Positions 45,541 to 53,889 are shown, counted from the first letter of the stretch. The stretch: 64,000 bases of DNA from Anaerosalibacter sp. Marseille-P3206 (GCF_900155565.1 NZ_FUHM01000002.1:558001-622000); one strand, 5' to 3'. A program made the numbers and translations. The notes: a model not told the origin generated them from the letters alone.

Positions 45541-45858
45541 ATGACTGAAGAAGAAAGAAAACTTTGGACTGAAAGAATCGAAGATTATAGAGCCAGTGGT
45601 TTAACAGCTATTAAATGGGCTGAAGAAAACAATGTTTCTGTCCATACACTTAGATATAAGATTACTCAATTTAACAAAGAAAAGGAACAAATATCTAAAG
45701 GAACACAGTGGGCATCAGTTGTTCTTGAAAAATCAGTAGTTGAAAAAGAAATTTATCCATCATTAAAAGTTACCGTAGGTAAAGCAACTATTGAAGTAGC
45801 CAAAGGATTTGATTCAGATACTTTTAAAGATGTTGTGAGGATACTTTCACAATGTTAA
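45541..45858 (+). CDS. tnpA: IS66 TnpA-like protein
   Basis: 105 residues with the SLTAIKWAEENNVSVHTLRYKI-like HTH typical of the first ORF of IS66 elements (IS66 Orf1/helix-turn-helix). GGGAGG lies 11 nt upstream. It overlaps tnpB by 7 bp, a usual IS66 arrangement. Confidence 0.85.
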   Translation: MTEEERKLWTERIEDYRASGLTAIKWAEENNVSVHTLRYKITQFNKEKEQISKGTQWASVVLEKSVVEKEIYPSLKVTVGKATIEVAKGFDSDTFKDVVRILSQC

Positions 45859-46206
45859 ACCAAAGTCGCATAGATCAGGTTTACTTAGCATTAGGAGCAA
45901 CAGATCTTAGAAAGTCTATTGATGGATTAGCTGTTCTTGTGCAGGAAAGTTTTAAGTTGAATCCTTTTTCTAGGAGTCTATTCGTTTTCTGTAATAGAAA
46001 GAAAGATAAAATTAAAATATTAGAATGGGACATCAATGGGTTTTGGCTCTACTACAAAAGATTAGAAAAAGGTACCTTCAAATGGCCGAATGATTCAAAT
46101 TCTAAAACTATTTTAATTAGCATAGAGAATTTAGATGGCTTTTAGATGGTTTATCAATAGAACAAAAAGATGTACTCAAAGAAGTTAATGAAAGAATAAT
46201 TATATA
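45852..46206 (+). pseudogene. tnpB: IS66 TnpB (IS66 Orf2), frameshifted
   Basis: Begins LNQSRIDQVYLALGATDLRK with SIDGLAVLVQESFKLNPFSR and LFVFCNRKKDKIKILEWD, all diagnostic of the IS66 Orf2 family. The frame ends at 46145 after IENLDGF. One missing T near 46130 would restore RWLLDGLSIEQKDVLKEVNE and the stop at 46206. Confidence 0.88.
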
Positions 46207-46314
46207 GATTGCTTCAAAAATCAAATTTGGAAAAGTCTTAAAGAATATTGATAAGTGGATATTTTAAGACTTTTTTTGCTTTTCTTTTTACACCCATGAT
46301 AGTATGATTAATAC

Positions 46315-47925
46315 ATGAAAACATTAGAGAAAACATCCAACAAAATTGAAAACGATGAATTTAATATAGAAGAAGCTTTTAAAGAACTTCAAAATCAAAA
46401 TATACTTTTAACTCAACAAATTGAAGAATTAACTGCTAAATTAAATTGGTATGAAGAACAATTTCGTTTGAGTCAACAAAAACGTTTTGGCTCATCAAGT
46501 GAAAAAATTAATCCAGACCAATTATCTATCTTCAATGAAGCTGAAAAAGAATCTAGACCTGAAAAAGAAGAACCCACCATTGAAGAAATTACATACAAAC
46601 GTAGTAAAAATAAAGGATTAAATAAAAAACCTTTCGAAGATCTACCAGTGGAAGTAATAGAATACGATTTAGACGAAGAAGAAAAAACTTGTCCTGAATG
46701 TGGTAGTCTCCTTCATAAAATGAGTAAAGAAGTTAGGCGTGAATTAAAGGTAATTCCAGCAGAAGTTAAAATAGTGGAACATATATGCTATGTTTATGCT
46801 TGCAGACAATGTGAGAAAAATAATACATTTACACCAATTGTAAAAGCTAAAATGCCAAACCCTGTTTTAAAGGGTAGTTTTGTATCACCTTCTTTAATGG
46901 CATATGTGATGGATCGTAAATACTCTGAGGCAGTTCCATTATACAGGCAAGAACAGCAATTTAAAAATTTTGGAATAGATTTATCTCGTCAAAATTTAGC
47001 TAACTGGATTATCTATGGAGCTAATAATCATTTAAAGGTTCTTTACGATAGGATGCATGATCTTCTTCTAAAAGAATCAATAATCCATGCAGATGAAACC
47101 AGTATGCAGGTTTTAGATGAAGTAGGCAAAAAACCTACAAGTAAATCATACATGTGGCTCTATGCTACAGGAGTATATTTTCCTCAAATTTTCTTGTATG
47201 AGTATCAACCTTCAAGAGCTAAAAAGCATCCAAAAGAATTCCTAAAAGGATTCAGTGGATTTCTTCAAACTGATGGATATCCAGGATATAATGCTGTAGA
47301 AAATATAACTCTAGTTGGGTGCTTTGCTCATGCAAGAAGAGGATTTACCGATGCACTGAAAGCATTGCCTAATGATTCAACTCTGGCGAGAACTAATGCC
47401 GAAGAAGGCATTGAATTTTGTAACAAACTATTTAAACTTGAAAAAGAATTCAAAAAAGAAAACTTATCCCCTGAAGAACGTTACAAACAGAGACTAAAGA
47501 AAAGTCGACCAGTTCTTGAGGACTTTTTGTCATGGCTAAAAGAAAAAGAGAAGCAAACCTTGCCCAAAAGTAGTCTTGGAAAAGCCATCAGCTATTGTTT
47601 AAACCAGTGGGATAAACTAGAATCATTTATGCTAGATGGAAGATGTGAAATAAGCAACAACAGAGCAGAACGGGCAATTAAGCCATTTGTAATAGGAAGA
47701 AAGAATTTTCTATTTTCAAAGTCCCCTAAAGGTGCTCAGGCCTCTGCCATAGTTTACAGTATAATAGAGACGGCAAAAGCAAATAATTTAAATCCATTTT
47801 ACTATTTAACATATCTATTTGAAAAACTGCCTAATATAGATTTAGATAATCTAGAAGAGTTAGATAATCTTCTACCTTGGTCAGATTCAATTCCACAAGA
47901 ATGTAAAGTTCCTAACAAAGAATAG
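46315..47925 (+). CDS. tnpC: IS66 transposase TnpC
   Basis: 536 residues, full length. An N-terminal leucine-zipper-like helix and RLSQQKRFGSSSEK motif are followed by a zinc finger (CPECGSLL...CRQCE) and the DDE core: IIHADETSMQ (D), FLQTDGYPGYN (D), and EISNNRAERAIKPFVIGRKN (E). The C-terminal TnpC helix (AIVYSIIETAKANNLNPFYY) is intact. With tnpB broken the element may not move on its own. Confidence 0.93.
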   Translation: MKTLEKTSNKIENDEFNIEEAFKELQNQNILLTQQIEELTAKLNWYEEQFRLSQQKRFGSSSEKINPDQLSIFNEAEKESRPEKEEPTIEEITYKRSKNKGLNKKPFEDLPVEVIEYDLDEEEKTCPECGSLLHKMSKEVRRELKVIPAEVKIVEHICYVYACRQCEKNNTFTPIVKAKMPNPVLKGSFVSPSLMAYVMDRKYSEAVPLYRQEQQFKNFGIDLSRQNLANWIIYGANNHLKVLYDRMHDLLLKESIIHADETSMQVLDEVGKKPTSKSYMWLYATGVYFPQIFLYEYQPSRAKKHPKEFLKGFSGFLQTDGYPGYNAVENITLVGCFAHARRGFTDALKALPNDSTLARTNAEEGIEFCNKLFKLEKEFKKENLSPEERYKQRLKKSRPVLEDFLSWLKEKEKQTLPKSSLGKAISYCLNQWDKLESFMLDGRCEISNNRAERAIKPFVIGRKNFLFSKSPKGAQASAIVYSIIETAKANNLNPFYYLTYLFEKLPNIDLDNLEELDNLLPWSDSIPQECKVPNKE

Positions 47926-47946
47926 TATAATATATGGCCTCCATCT

Positions 47947-48687
47947 TTAATAGGTGGGGGCTATTTGACCCTTTCCCCTGCTTTTAACACACATTTCAAC
48001 AATGATTTTTGCCAACAAAAACCCTTCATCTCCGTATTCTCTTTCATCCACATTTATAATTAAAGATTTATCTCCCCTTGAAACAGATGCTATATCCAGA
48101 TAGTTTTTAATATTAGAACTATTAGTAGAGTCTGATAGCGATTTAAGGATATATCTTAATTGAACTATATTAGCATAATCATTGTTTTCTTCATAAAAAA
48201 AATCATAAAAGAAACTAGATATGTCTGCCAATATTGGATTGTTTGAAATCTCAATACTTTTAAGCATTTCTGTGACACATCCATTTATATTGGAAGGGAA
48301 CTTATATAGGTCATATAGGTTAAACTCCTTATTTGGGAATCCTTCTAATAAAAAAACTATTACATTCTTCAAAAAAATTAACTGATAGTAATAATCCTTT
48401 TCATGTTTTTCTGAAAAATCAAATTCGTATAATCTAAGAGTATCCATAATTGTGTCCAAATCCAATATAAGTGGATTGAAAGTATATTCTTTATTATTAA
48501 AAGGATTCACTTTATAGTATCCCCTATTCTTTTCAATATGCATATTTATAATTTTATTAAATTCAGTTGTAGATTCTGCAATAAATATATTGCATGATTT
48601 CTCTTTAAGCATGCTTTCTTCAGAAGAGATATTTACTAAGTCATTATACAATTCAATTGTTTTATATAGGTCTTTTTTAAAATTCAA
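47947..48687 (-). CDS. Protein of unknown function truncated by IS66
   Basis: 246 residues, of which the last ~9 (GKGQIAPTY) are encoded by the IS66 right end, so the native C-terminus is lost. The remaining part is acidic and helical (IMDTLRLYEFDFSEKHEKDY, FLKNVIVFLLEGFPNKEFNL, DKSLIINVDEREYGDEGFLL). The last stretch resembles the P-loop ATPase region of conjugation proteins, but no Walker A is visible, so I do not assign it. TTG start with AAGGAG. Confidence 0.5.
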   Translation of the reverse strand: MNFKKDLYKTIELYNDLVNISSEESMLKEKSCNIFIAESTTEFNKIINMHIEKNRGYYKVNPFNNKEYTFNPLILDLDTIMDTLRLYEFDFSEKHEKDYYYQLIFLKNVIVFLLEGFPNKEFNLYDLYKFPSNINGCVTEMLKSIEISNNPILADISSFFYDFFYEENNDYANIVQLRYILKSLSDSTNSSNIKNYLDIASVSRGDKSLIINVDEREYGDEGFLLAKIIVEMCVKSRGKGQIAPTY

Positions 48688-49022
48688 AAATTCTCAACTC
48701 CTTTATGTTTTATATCTTATAATATACATAATGGAGTTTAATTATGAAAATTAAATTATTCATCATAGTTTAAATAAAGTGTTAAGAGAATAAGAATAAG
48801 AGTAAAAGTTACCCCTTGTCTTTAATCTTTGTCCCTTATATCTTAAACCTCCTTTTAACCCTTATTCCCGTCTTTTAAGACTATCTTAATTCTATTCCAT
48901 TGAAGAATGAATTCATGTCTATATCTCTTATTAATATGTATATATCCTATTTGGTAATGTAACCCTCTATCCTTATTAAAAACATCTTCATGATTTAAGC
49001 CATACTTCATAGTTCTTTTTTC
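48688..49022. other. Intergenic stretch with pyrimidine-rich words
   Basis: 335 bp without a gene. From 48812 to 48895 it is a C/T-rich run of the CCTTATT / CCCTTGTC / TTTAACCC word type that recurs across the island. Confidence 0.55.
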
Positions 49023-49397
49023 TCAATTTATCTCAAAGGATTGAGCCTTTGGTAAATATGTTTTGGGAAACTGATTAGTTTTATATTTTCCAAAGCAATT
49101 TTCAACTGTAAACATTTTAACTTTATTTCCTTCTATTTTAATTAAAATATCTGAAGCCTGAATATTTTCCATATTCCATGCCAATATTTCTGATATAAAA
49201 AATTTTTCAAATGGAAATTCTACCTCATAAGATATATTCTTAAATATCTCTTGTTTTTCAACCCCTAACCCTTGTACCTGCATTATCTCTGTATTAAAAA
49301 AAGAGCCAAAGTCCAAGTCTAAAACTTGAACCTTGACCCTTTTTTCCGTTTTTAACTCTGCATTTCCATTTGCTCTAAATATTTTTTTGCTATCCAT
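49023..49397 (-). CDS. Third gene of the ART-like operon, unknown function
   Basis: 124 residues, beta-rich, no signal. It overlaps the 72-residue gene by 46 bp, so they are coupled. Two internal segments (KRVKVQVLDLDFG and MQVQGLGVEKQE) are encoded by the same GGGTCAAGGTTCAAG-type purine words that fill nearby intergenic DNA, which suggests word insertions into the gene. No family recognised. Confidence 0.55.
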   Translation of the reverse strand: MDSKKIFRANGNAELKTEKRVKVQVLDLDFGSFFNTEIMQVQGLGVEKQEIFKNISYEVEFPFEKFFISEILAWNMENIQASDILIKIEGNKVKMFTVENCFGKYKTNQFPKTYLPKAQSFEIN

Positions 49398-49570
49398 GAC
49401 AATCCTTTATGCATAAGAGCTGAATTATCCCAATCAATCTTTTTTACCACTTCTTTAGCCAATCTTTCTACTTCAATTTCTTCCATTGGTCTTTTTAAGA
49501 ATGTTAACATTTGATTTTTAATTTCTTTTTCAGCAAAGTCTAAAAAAGATTTATCTATTGTAGTAATCAT
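49352..49570 (-). CDS. Small helical protein, antitoxin-like
   Basis: 72 residues, all-helical: FLDFAEKEIKNQMLTFLKRP, VERLAKEVVKKIDWDNSALM, HKGLSWIAKKYLEQ. Short proteins with a (D/N)S(A/T)LMHKGL(N/S)W motif frequently follow DUF3990-type genes in my memory of clostridial genomes, so an antitoxin or accessory role is plausible. It overlaps both neighbours (20 bp upstream, 46 bp downstream). Confidence 0.6.
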   Translation of the reverse strand: MITTIDKSFLDFAEKEIKNQMLTFLKRPMEEIEVERLAKEVVKKIDWDNSALMHKGLSWIAKKYLEQMEMQS

Positions 49571-50168
49571 TTAAATTCAACTCCTTTCTTTCATTTGTTT
49601 TTATATCTAATACATATACTTCTTTTAACTTTAATATATCACATAATTCTTGACTATGCAAAGATAATTGTTTCATACTTGTTTGTTTCTTTAGTTTTTC
49701 AATTGCTTCTTCTTTAGATATTATACCCATTTTGTATTCAGTTATTATTTTTATGGGAATACTATCACTCATCACTCCAAAAATAATATCAAAATTATGT
49801 TGATTTTGTCCTCTAACATTTTTAGTCCTGTTTTCGAATACAAAAGATGCAAATTCATTATCATATGCATTTAATATTTTAAAATTATAATTTTCGTTCT
49901 GTAAATATACTAATGGACAAAATTCAAAACCTAAAATAATTGGTTCTGAATCTATTAAAACTCCTACCTTTAACAAATCTGATATATATTTTTCAGCTCT
50001 TTCTTTAGTTGGAGATAAATAAAAGCCATATCCAAAATCTAAAGCATCTGATGTGTCTTTGTTATAATCAGCTAAAATTCCCCTATTACAAATACTATTC
50101 CAATTATCTAAAGTTGTTGCATGATACCACATATCATTACTTAAATATTTTTTTATTTTATTCGACAA
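49551..50168 (-). CDS. DUF3990-like, ADP-ribosyltransferase-fold candidate
   Basis: 205 residues. The N-terminal WYHATTLDNWNSICNRGIL and DALDFGYGFYLSPTKERAEK follow the pattern His-x-Thr ... Gly-x-G-F-Y-L-S/T of DUF3990 and related ART-fold enzymes, where His and Tyr line the NAD pocket. A later IIFGVMSDS may hold the third strand. It opens an overlapping three-gene operon, the layout of a toxin-antitoxin module. Activity not shown. Confidence 0.6.
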   Translation of the reverse strand: MSNKIKKYLSNDMWYHATTLDNWNSICNRGILADYNKDTSDALDFGYGFYLSPTKERAEKYISDLLKVGVLIDSEPIILGFEFCPLVYLQNENYNFKILNAYDNEFASFVFENRTKNVRGQNQHNFDIIFGVMSDSIPIKIITEYKMGIISKEEAIEKLKKQTSMKQLSLHSQELCDILKLKEVYVLDIKTNERKELNLNDYYNR

Positions 50169-50255
50169 GTCTATTTTAATTACCCCCTTTTTTTGCTACT
50201 TCTATTAAAATTATACCATTTTTATTTTCTCAATTATTTATCCAATAAATAAACT

Positions 50256-50345
50256 TTAATAGGAGCTAAGGCTAAATATCCTTAACCCTAGCTCCTATTC
50301 CTTGAACCTGTTTCTTATCCCTGTCTTTATCCCTTGAACCTGCTA
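50256..50345. repeat. Purine/pyrimidine word tract with hairpin
   Basis: AGGAGCTAAGG (50260) pairs with CCTAGCTCCT (50288) to form an imperfect hairpin, then CCTTGAACCTG appears twice (50318 and 50333) in a C/T-rich run. Same word family as 51369-51660 and 57120-58020. Confidence 0.6.
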
Positions 50346-51320
50346 CTCCACTTCATGCATTCCACCAAGTTTTATCGTAAATGGATATACCTTAGTAGTA
50401 TTGCCGTTTCTTATGGAGATTTCATATTTTACTACATCTCCACGTTTAGCACCATATTTCATTGGCAAGCCAGCAGTAGGGAAATATCCATTCATACTCT
50501 TCCATTTTGTTCCCTTGGTATATTCAGGATTACTTACACATTCAAATTTAATTTCATAATTTTTTCCCTTATATTCTTCTTCATTCATAACACTAAAAGT
50601 AAACCATAACCCATTATTACTTTCTGCATCTAATTGTATCACCGGTTCAATAAATCCATTCTTCTGATTCTTTTTATAATCAAAATAATGTCCTTCACCT
50701 AAATTCATAGTACTATAGTTGTATTTTTTAGCTAAGTCAACTATATGTTGATTGTATCCTTCGCCAACTTTAGTCAATTCTGCTTGTTTTGTTGTAACAG
50801 TTGTTGCATTTGTTGGCTTTTCTGGCTTCTTTCCTGTATTGATTTCAATACAATTTACTCCATTTTTTCTTTCATATTTTACATCTGCACCCATTGCTTC
50901 AGATACAAATCTAAGTGGTACATATGTTCTATGACTACCTTTTGCAGGAACTAGCATTGCCTTAGTATCAACAGGCTTTCCATCTTGAACATCAATTGGT
51001 ACCATCTTGCCATTTACAATAGCAGTATTCTTACCAATTTGTAGTTCAATTTTAGTTTTTTCATTGCTTACAAAAACCTTTTGGTTCCCACCATCCCATT
51101 TTACATCATATCCCATATTTTCAGATATAATTCTAACTGGAATCATGGTTCTACTAGTCTTCGTAAGATATGGATGTCCTAACTCGTCAGTAAAATTAAC
51201 TACTTTGCCGTCTATAGACAGGTTGTAGGGCTCTAATTCATCTGCATAACTTGTAAGATTTAAGCTAAGCCCTACAAGGATTAAGGAAAATAGGATTAAG
51301 GTTTTTATGTACTTGCGCAT
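50343..51320 (-). CDS. Secreted stalk-domain (copper amine oxidase N-like) protein
   Basis: 325 residues: signal peptide (LILFSLILVGLSLNLTSYA), two copper-amine-oxidase-N-like stalk repeats (TMIPVRIISENMGYDVKWDG and TYVPLRFVSEAMGADVKYER), a Lys/Pro linker, and a ~150-residue beta-rich tail (LWFTFSVMNEEEYKGKNYEI). Such proteins are common surface/secreted proteins in Clostridia and Thermoanaerobacteria; they are not oxidases. The stop lies inside a pyrimidine word tract. Confidence 0.82.
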   Translation of the reverse strand: MRKYIKTLILFSLILVGLSLNLTSYADELEPYNLSIDGKVVNFTDELGHPYLTKTSRTMIPVRIISENMGYDVKWDGGNQKVFVSNEKTKIELQIGKNTAIVNGKMVPIDVQDGKPVDTKAMLVPAKGSHRTYVPLRFVSEAMGADVKYERKNGVNCIEINTGKKPEKPTNATTVTTKQAELTKVGEGYNQHIVDLAKKYNYSTMNLGEGHYFDYKKNQKNGFIEPVIQLDAESNNGLWFTFSVMNEEEYKGKNYEIKFECVSNPEYTKGTKWKSMNGYFPTAGLPMKYGAKRGDVVKYEISIRNGNTTKVYPFTIKLGGMHEVE

Positions 51321-51368
51321 AATATTCCTCCTCTGTTAGTATTTACTATATTATTATATCATAAAAGT

Positions 51369-51600
51369 GAGGACAGGGGCAGGGGCAGGGGCAGGAACAA
51401 GGAAAATAAGGGGTAAGGATTAAGGAACATAAGCAGGTTCAAGGGGGAAAAACAGAAAAAACAGGAGTAAGGGACATAATGCATAAGGCTTAAAAGGTAA
51501 AATGAGGATGTCTCGCTGGGCGAACTTGGAGAGGCAGGAATAAGGATTAAAGCTTTAGGAGTAAGAATTATATGCCTTTTGCACCCTTCTATTCACTCTC
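51369..51600. repeat. Purine-rich word tract with G-quadruplex potential
   Basis: Begins with three tandem GGGGCA units (51377-51394) with further GG and GGGG runs nearby, then AAGGATTAAGG, CAGGTTCAAGG and similar words to 51500. From ~51585 it turns into C/T-rich words (CCTTGAACCTGC) entering the Spo0E-like gene 3' end. Polypurine followed by polypyrimidine makes a potential long hairpin. Confidence 0.65.
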
Positions 51601-51624
51601 ATTCCTTGAACCTGCTTTTATTGC

Positions 51625-51861
51625 TTAACCCTGCTTTTTCCCCTTACTTCTTAAACCTGTTTTTTTCTTCTTCAAATACTCTACTATAATTTCATCCAAT
51701 CTCTGACTTATTTCTAATATTCCCTCACTGTTTACTTCGTTGTCATTTACCAAAATACTCTGATATAATTCATCCCTATTTTCTTCAATCACTTTCTTTA
51801 AATCTTTCAAACTATCTTTTCTATCTTTATTTTGTTTTTGCATAATTCTTTCACTTTTCAT
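51625..51861 (-). CDS. Spo0E-like aspartyl-phosphate phosphatase
   Basis: 78 residues. The C-terminal half has the Spo0E signature around ILEISQRLDEIIVEYLKKKK (S-Q-x-L-D), preceded by a helix rich in Glu/Asp. Spo0E proteins remove phosphate from Spo0A~P and delay sporulation. CAGGGGGA precedes the ATG. The Lys/Arg-rich tail is unusually basic. It is divergent from an XRE gene, with two 17-bp operator-like palindromes between. Confidence 0.75.
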   Translation of the reverse strand: MKSERIMQKQNKDRKDSLKDLKKVIEENRDELYQSILVNDNEVNSEGILEISQRLDEIIVEYLKKKKTGLRSKGKKQG

Positions 51862-51950
51862 TAGTTTTTCCCCCTGGTTTTTATATGTTTATAACCGAAT
51901 GAATAGTAACTAAGAACTTAAATAAAGCTAATCACATAAAAATTATTTTT

Positions 51951-51967
51951 TGTTCTTTATTAGAACA
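51951..51967. promoter_or_regulatory. XRE operator 1
   Basis: TGTTCTTTATTAGAACA, a 17-bp palindrome (6-bp arms) between the Spo0E-like and XRE genes, 90 bp upstream of the former. Identical (inverted) to operator 3. Confidence 0.75.
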
Positions 51968-51998
51968 TAACAATGCAATTCCTTGGATAAAATACAAT

Positions 51999-52015
51999 TG
52001 TTCCAATAAAGAACA
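51999..52015. promoter_or_regulatory. XRE operator 2
   Basis: TGTTCCAATAAAGAACA, matching operator 1 (reverse complement) at 16 of 17 positions and touching the XRE gene's ribosome-binding site. Confidence 0.75.
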
Positions 52016-52028
52016 GAGGTGATTGGTA

Positions 52029-52274
52029 ATGAAATTAATTATAGATTCAGAATTACGTAATATAGCAGGACCTAGGATAAAAGAAGCTAGATTAAAAAAT
52101 AATATGACACAAGAAGAACTATCAATTAAACTTGAAACATTAGCTGTATATATTGATAGAGCAAGTATTTCTAAACTAGAACAACAAAAAAGAATTATCA
52201 CTGACATTGAGCTCATAGCTATATCCCAAATATTAAATGTTAGTATCAACTGGCTTTTAGGACTAAATAATTAG
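52029..52274 (+). CDS. XRE-family repressor
   Basis: 81 residues, a single HTH domain: GPRIKEARLKNNMTQEELSI, RASISKLEQQKR, then ISQILNVSINWLLGL. ATG 52029 has AGAGGTG 8 nt upstream. Palindromes of one 17-bp design lie upstream (two) and immediately after the stop (one), pointing to autorepression and to joint control of the divergent Spo0E-like gene. Confidence 0.85.
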   Translation: MKLIIDSELRNIAGPRIKEARLKNNMTQEELSIKLETLAVYIDRASISKLEQQKRIITDIELIAISQILNVSINWLLGLNN

Positions 52275-52277
52275 CTT

Positions 52278-52294
52278 TGTTCTAATAAAGAACA
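52278..52294. promoter_or_regulatory. XRE operator 3 (downstream)
   Basis: TGTTCTAATAAAGAACA, the exact reverse complement of operator 1, 4 bp after the XRE stop codon. Confidence 0.72.
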
Positions 52295-52468
52295 TTATAC
52301 CATTTGGTCTTGTTTTTGTAAATTTAACAACATTATTTTTATAAAAAAAGAGTATAGTAAAACACCTTAGTTTTCTCATAAATAAACCAAAACCTAAATT
52401 CTTAAAGTTATCTAAACAACTTCAATAAATAAACAAAAAAATAAAAGAACCATAAATAATGGCTCTTA

Positions 52469-52810
52469 TTATTTTCTAGCAATTCTTCTATTTTTAAAAA
52501 TTTCATTTAATAATTCCTGTAAAAATTCTTCAATTTCATCTCTCTCAAATTCTTTTTCATAAAACTTTTCTCCTAAAACTTCTTCAGATAAGCTATTTAA
52601 TGTTTTTATACCCTCTACACATTTTTGATATTTTTCTTCTGCTTCTCTTTCAGCTTCTTCGTTTCTTCTTGAATATATTTGAGCTTTTGCTTCTTTCTTA
52701 GCTACTAAGGTTACATACTCAGCAAGACATATTGTTATATTACCAACTATTATTTTATCTTCTTCATTAACCCTCGACATTAATTTATCTATTTTATTCA
52801 TAATTTCCAT
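52469..52810 (-). CDS. Hypothetical helical protein
   Basis: 113 residues, very charged and probably coiled-coil in the middle (NEEAEREAEEKYQKCVEGIK, KEFERDEIEEFLQELLNEIF). GAGGGGGA precedes the ATG. Not recognised. It is the last of a leftward run with 52852, 53004 and 53890, likely an island operon. Confidence 0.5.
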   Translation of the reverse strand: MEIMNKIDKLMSRVNEEDKIIVGNITICLAEYVTLVAKKEAKAQIYSRRNEEAEREAEEKYQKCVEGIKTLNSLSEEVLGEKFYEKEFERDEIEEFLQELLNEIFKNRRIARK

Positions 52811-52851
52811 TATTAATTCCCCCTCTTTTTTAGTATCTTCATTTCTTAAGA

Positions 52852-52962
52852 TTACATGTTTTTAATTATAGCAACTATAAAAAATCCAATTAAAAACCAT
52901 GCAGTAGAATCTAATATTTCATAAACAAATCTTTCCTTTATTTCTTCATTAAAATTATTCAT
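52852..52962 (-). CDS. 36-residue membrane peptide
   Basis: MNNFNEEIKERFVYEILDST, then a single membrane helix (AWFLIGFFIVAIIK) and NM. AAGGGAGATATAAGT precedes the ATG, a clear ribosome site. Lies between two island genes on the same strand. Possibly a small toxin, holin-like or regulatory peptide; no family assigned. Confidence 0.55.
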   Translation of the reverse strand: MNNFNEEIKERFVYEILDSTAWFLIGFFIVAIIKNM

Positions 52963-53003
52963 ACTTATATCTCCCTTCTATATTAAATATTAATTTCACA
53001 TCA

Positions 53004-53864
53004 TTAATACATTTTGTCTTCTACAATTCTCATTATTTTTCCTCTAACCCGTTCCTCTTCTTCCTTAACTTGATTAATTTTGAATACTACTTTATCTCCT
53101 TCTGATATTTCCATATATTGAGGATTTGAACACAGTGCATCTAGCCCTTCTGTAATAGTAACGAATACTCCCCATTCCTTTATACTATTAATAACCCCTA
53201 ATACAATATCGCCACTGTTAAATTTACTTAAATCAATTTCATATTCTCTATTATACTTTTGGACACTTTCAACATTTATTTTTTGATTAGAGTTAATTTC
53301 TCTGAACTTTACATCTATTTTATCTCCTATATTAAAAAAATCACTTATTTTCAAATGAGTATCGCTAAAGTCTGAATTTTTAAGGATTGCTGATATCCCC
53401 ATTATATCAACATATGCTCCATATTTCATAAGACATGTAATTGTAGCATTAAATACTTCCTCATTCTTCAATCTTTCTATTATGTCATCTTCAAGTATTT
53501 TCTGTGCTCTTTTTCTAGAACAATATATAGTCTTGTTCTCTTTATCAATATCTTCAACTGTAAAACAAACTTCAAATCCTACAAATCTTCCTATATCTTC
53601 CCAATCAATTTTGTAATCAATATCTTCTTTTTTTATAATACCTCTAAACTCTCCTAAATCTATATTTAAAACCTCAATTCCTAATTTTTCATCAACTTTA
53701 GCTGAAATAACAAATGCATTTAATATATCCCTATTAGCTTTAGCCCTTGCATAGAATTTTTCATCTCTAATATTTTCATCAGATTTTTTAAATTTAAATA
53801 AATTCTTCAATTTCAATATGATATTTTTACTTTTTAAAACAGCTTCTTTGTAACCCTTAATCAT
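53004..53864 (-). CDS. S1-domain RNA-binding protein
   Basis: 286 residues. Three S1-like segments are visible: IDLGEFRGIIKKEDIDY (about 73-120), VFNATITCLMKYGAYVDIMG (about 145-195) and GDIVLGVINSIKEWGVFVTI (about 220-280). The YGAYVDI and WGVFVTI strands are the hallmark of S1 folds. It resembles multi-S1 proteins of the RpsA type but is shorter and island-borne. May bind element RNA or ribosomes. AGGAGG upstream. Confidence 0.75.
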   Translation of the reverse strand: MIKGYKEAVLKSKNIILKLKNLFKFKKSDENIRDEKFYARAKANRDILNAFVISAKVDEKLGIEVLNIDLGEFRGIIKKEDIDYKIDWEDIGRFVGFEVCFTVEDIDKENKTIYCSRKRAQKILEDDIIERLKNEEVFNATITCLMKYGAYVDIMGISAILKNSDFSDTHLKISDFFNIGDKIDVKFREINSNQKINVESVQKYNREYEIDLSKFNSGDIVLGVINSIKEWGVFVTITEGLDALCSNPQYMEISEGDKVVFKINQVKEEEERVRGKIMRIVEDKMY

Positions 53865-53889
53865 AACGAATCCTCCTTTAATTTTTAAT

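Larger units (their letters stand above)
45453..47975 (+). mobile_element. IS66-family insertion sequence
   Basis: Left end GTAAGCGTCAAATCCACCCC fits IS66 terminal repeats. The right end, read inwards from 47975, is GAAAGGGTCAAATAGCCCCC, sharing GTCAAAT and CCCCAC with the left but degenerate at the tip. Contains tnpA, a frameshifted tnpB, and tnpC. No matching 8-bp target duplication flanks it, so one side has been rearranged. Confidence 0.85.

Noticed and set aside
47947-48687. Conjugative VirB4/VirD4-type ATPase
   Set aside because: Only vague similarity in the last 60 residues and no Walker A motif is visible, so the family was not assigned.
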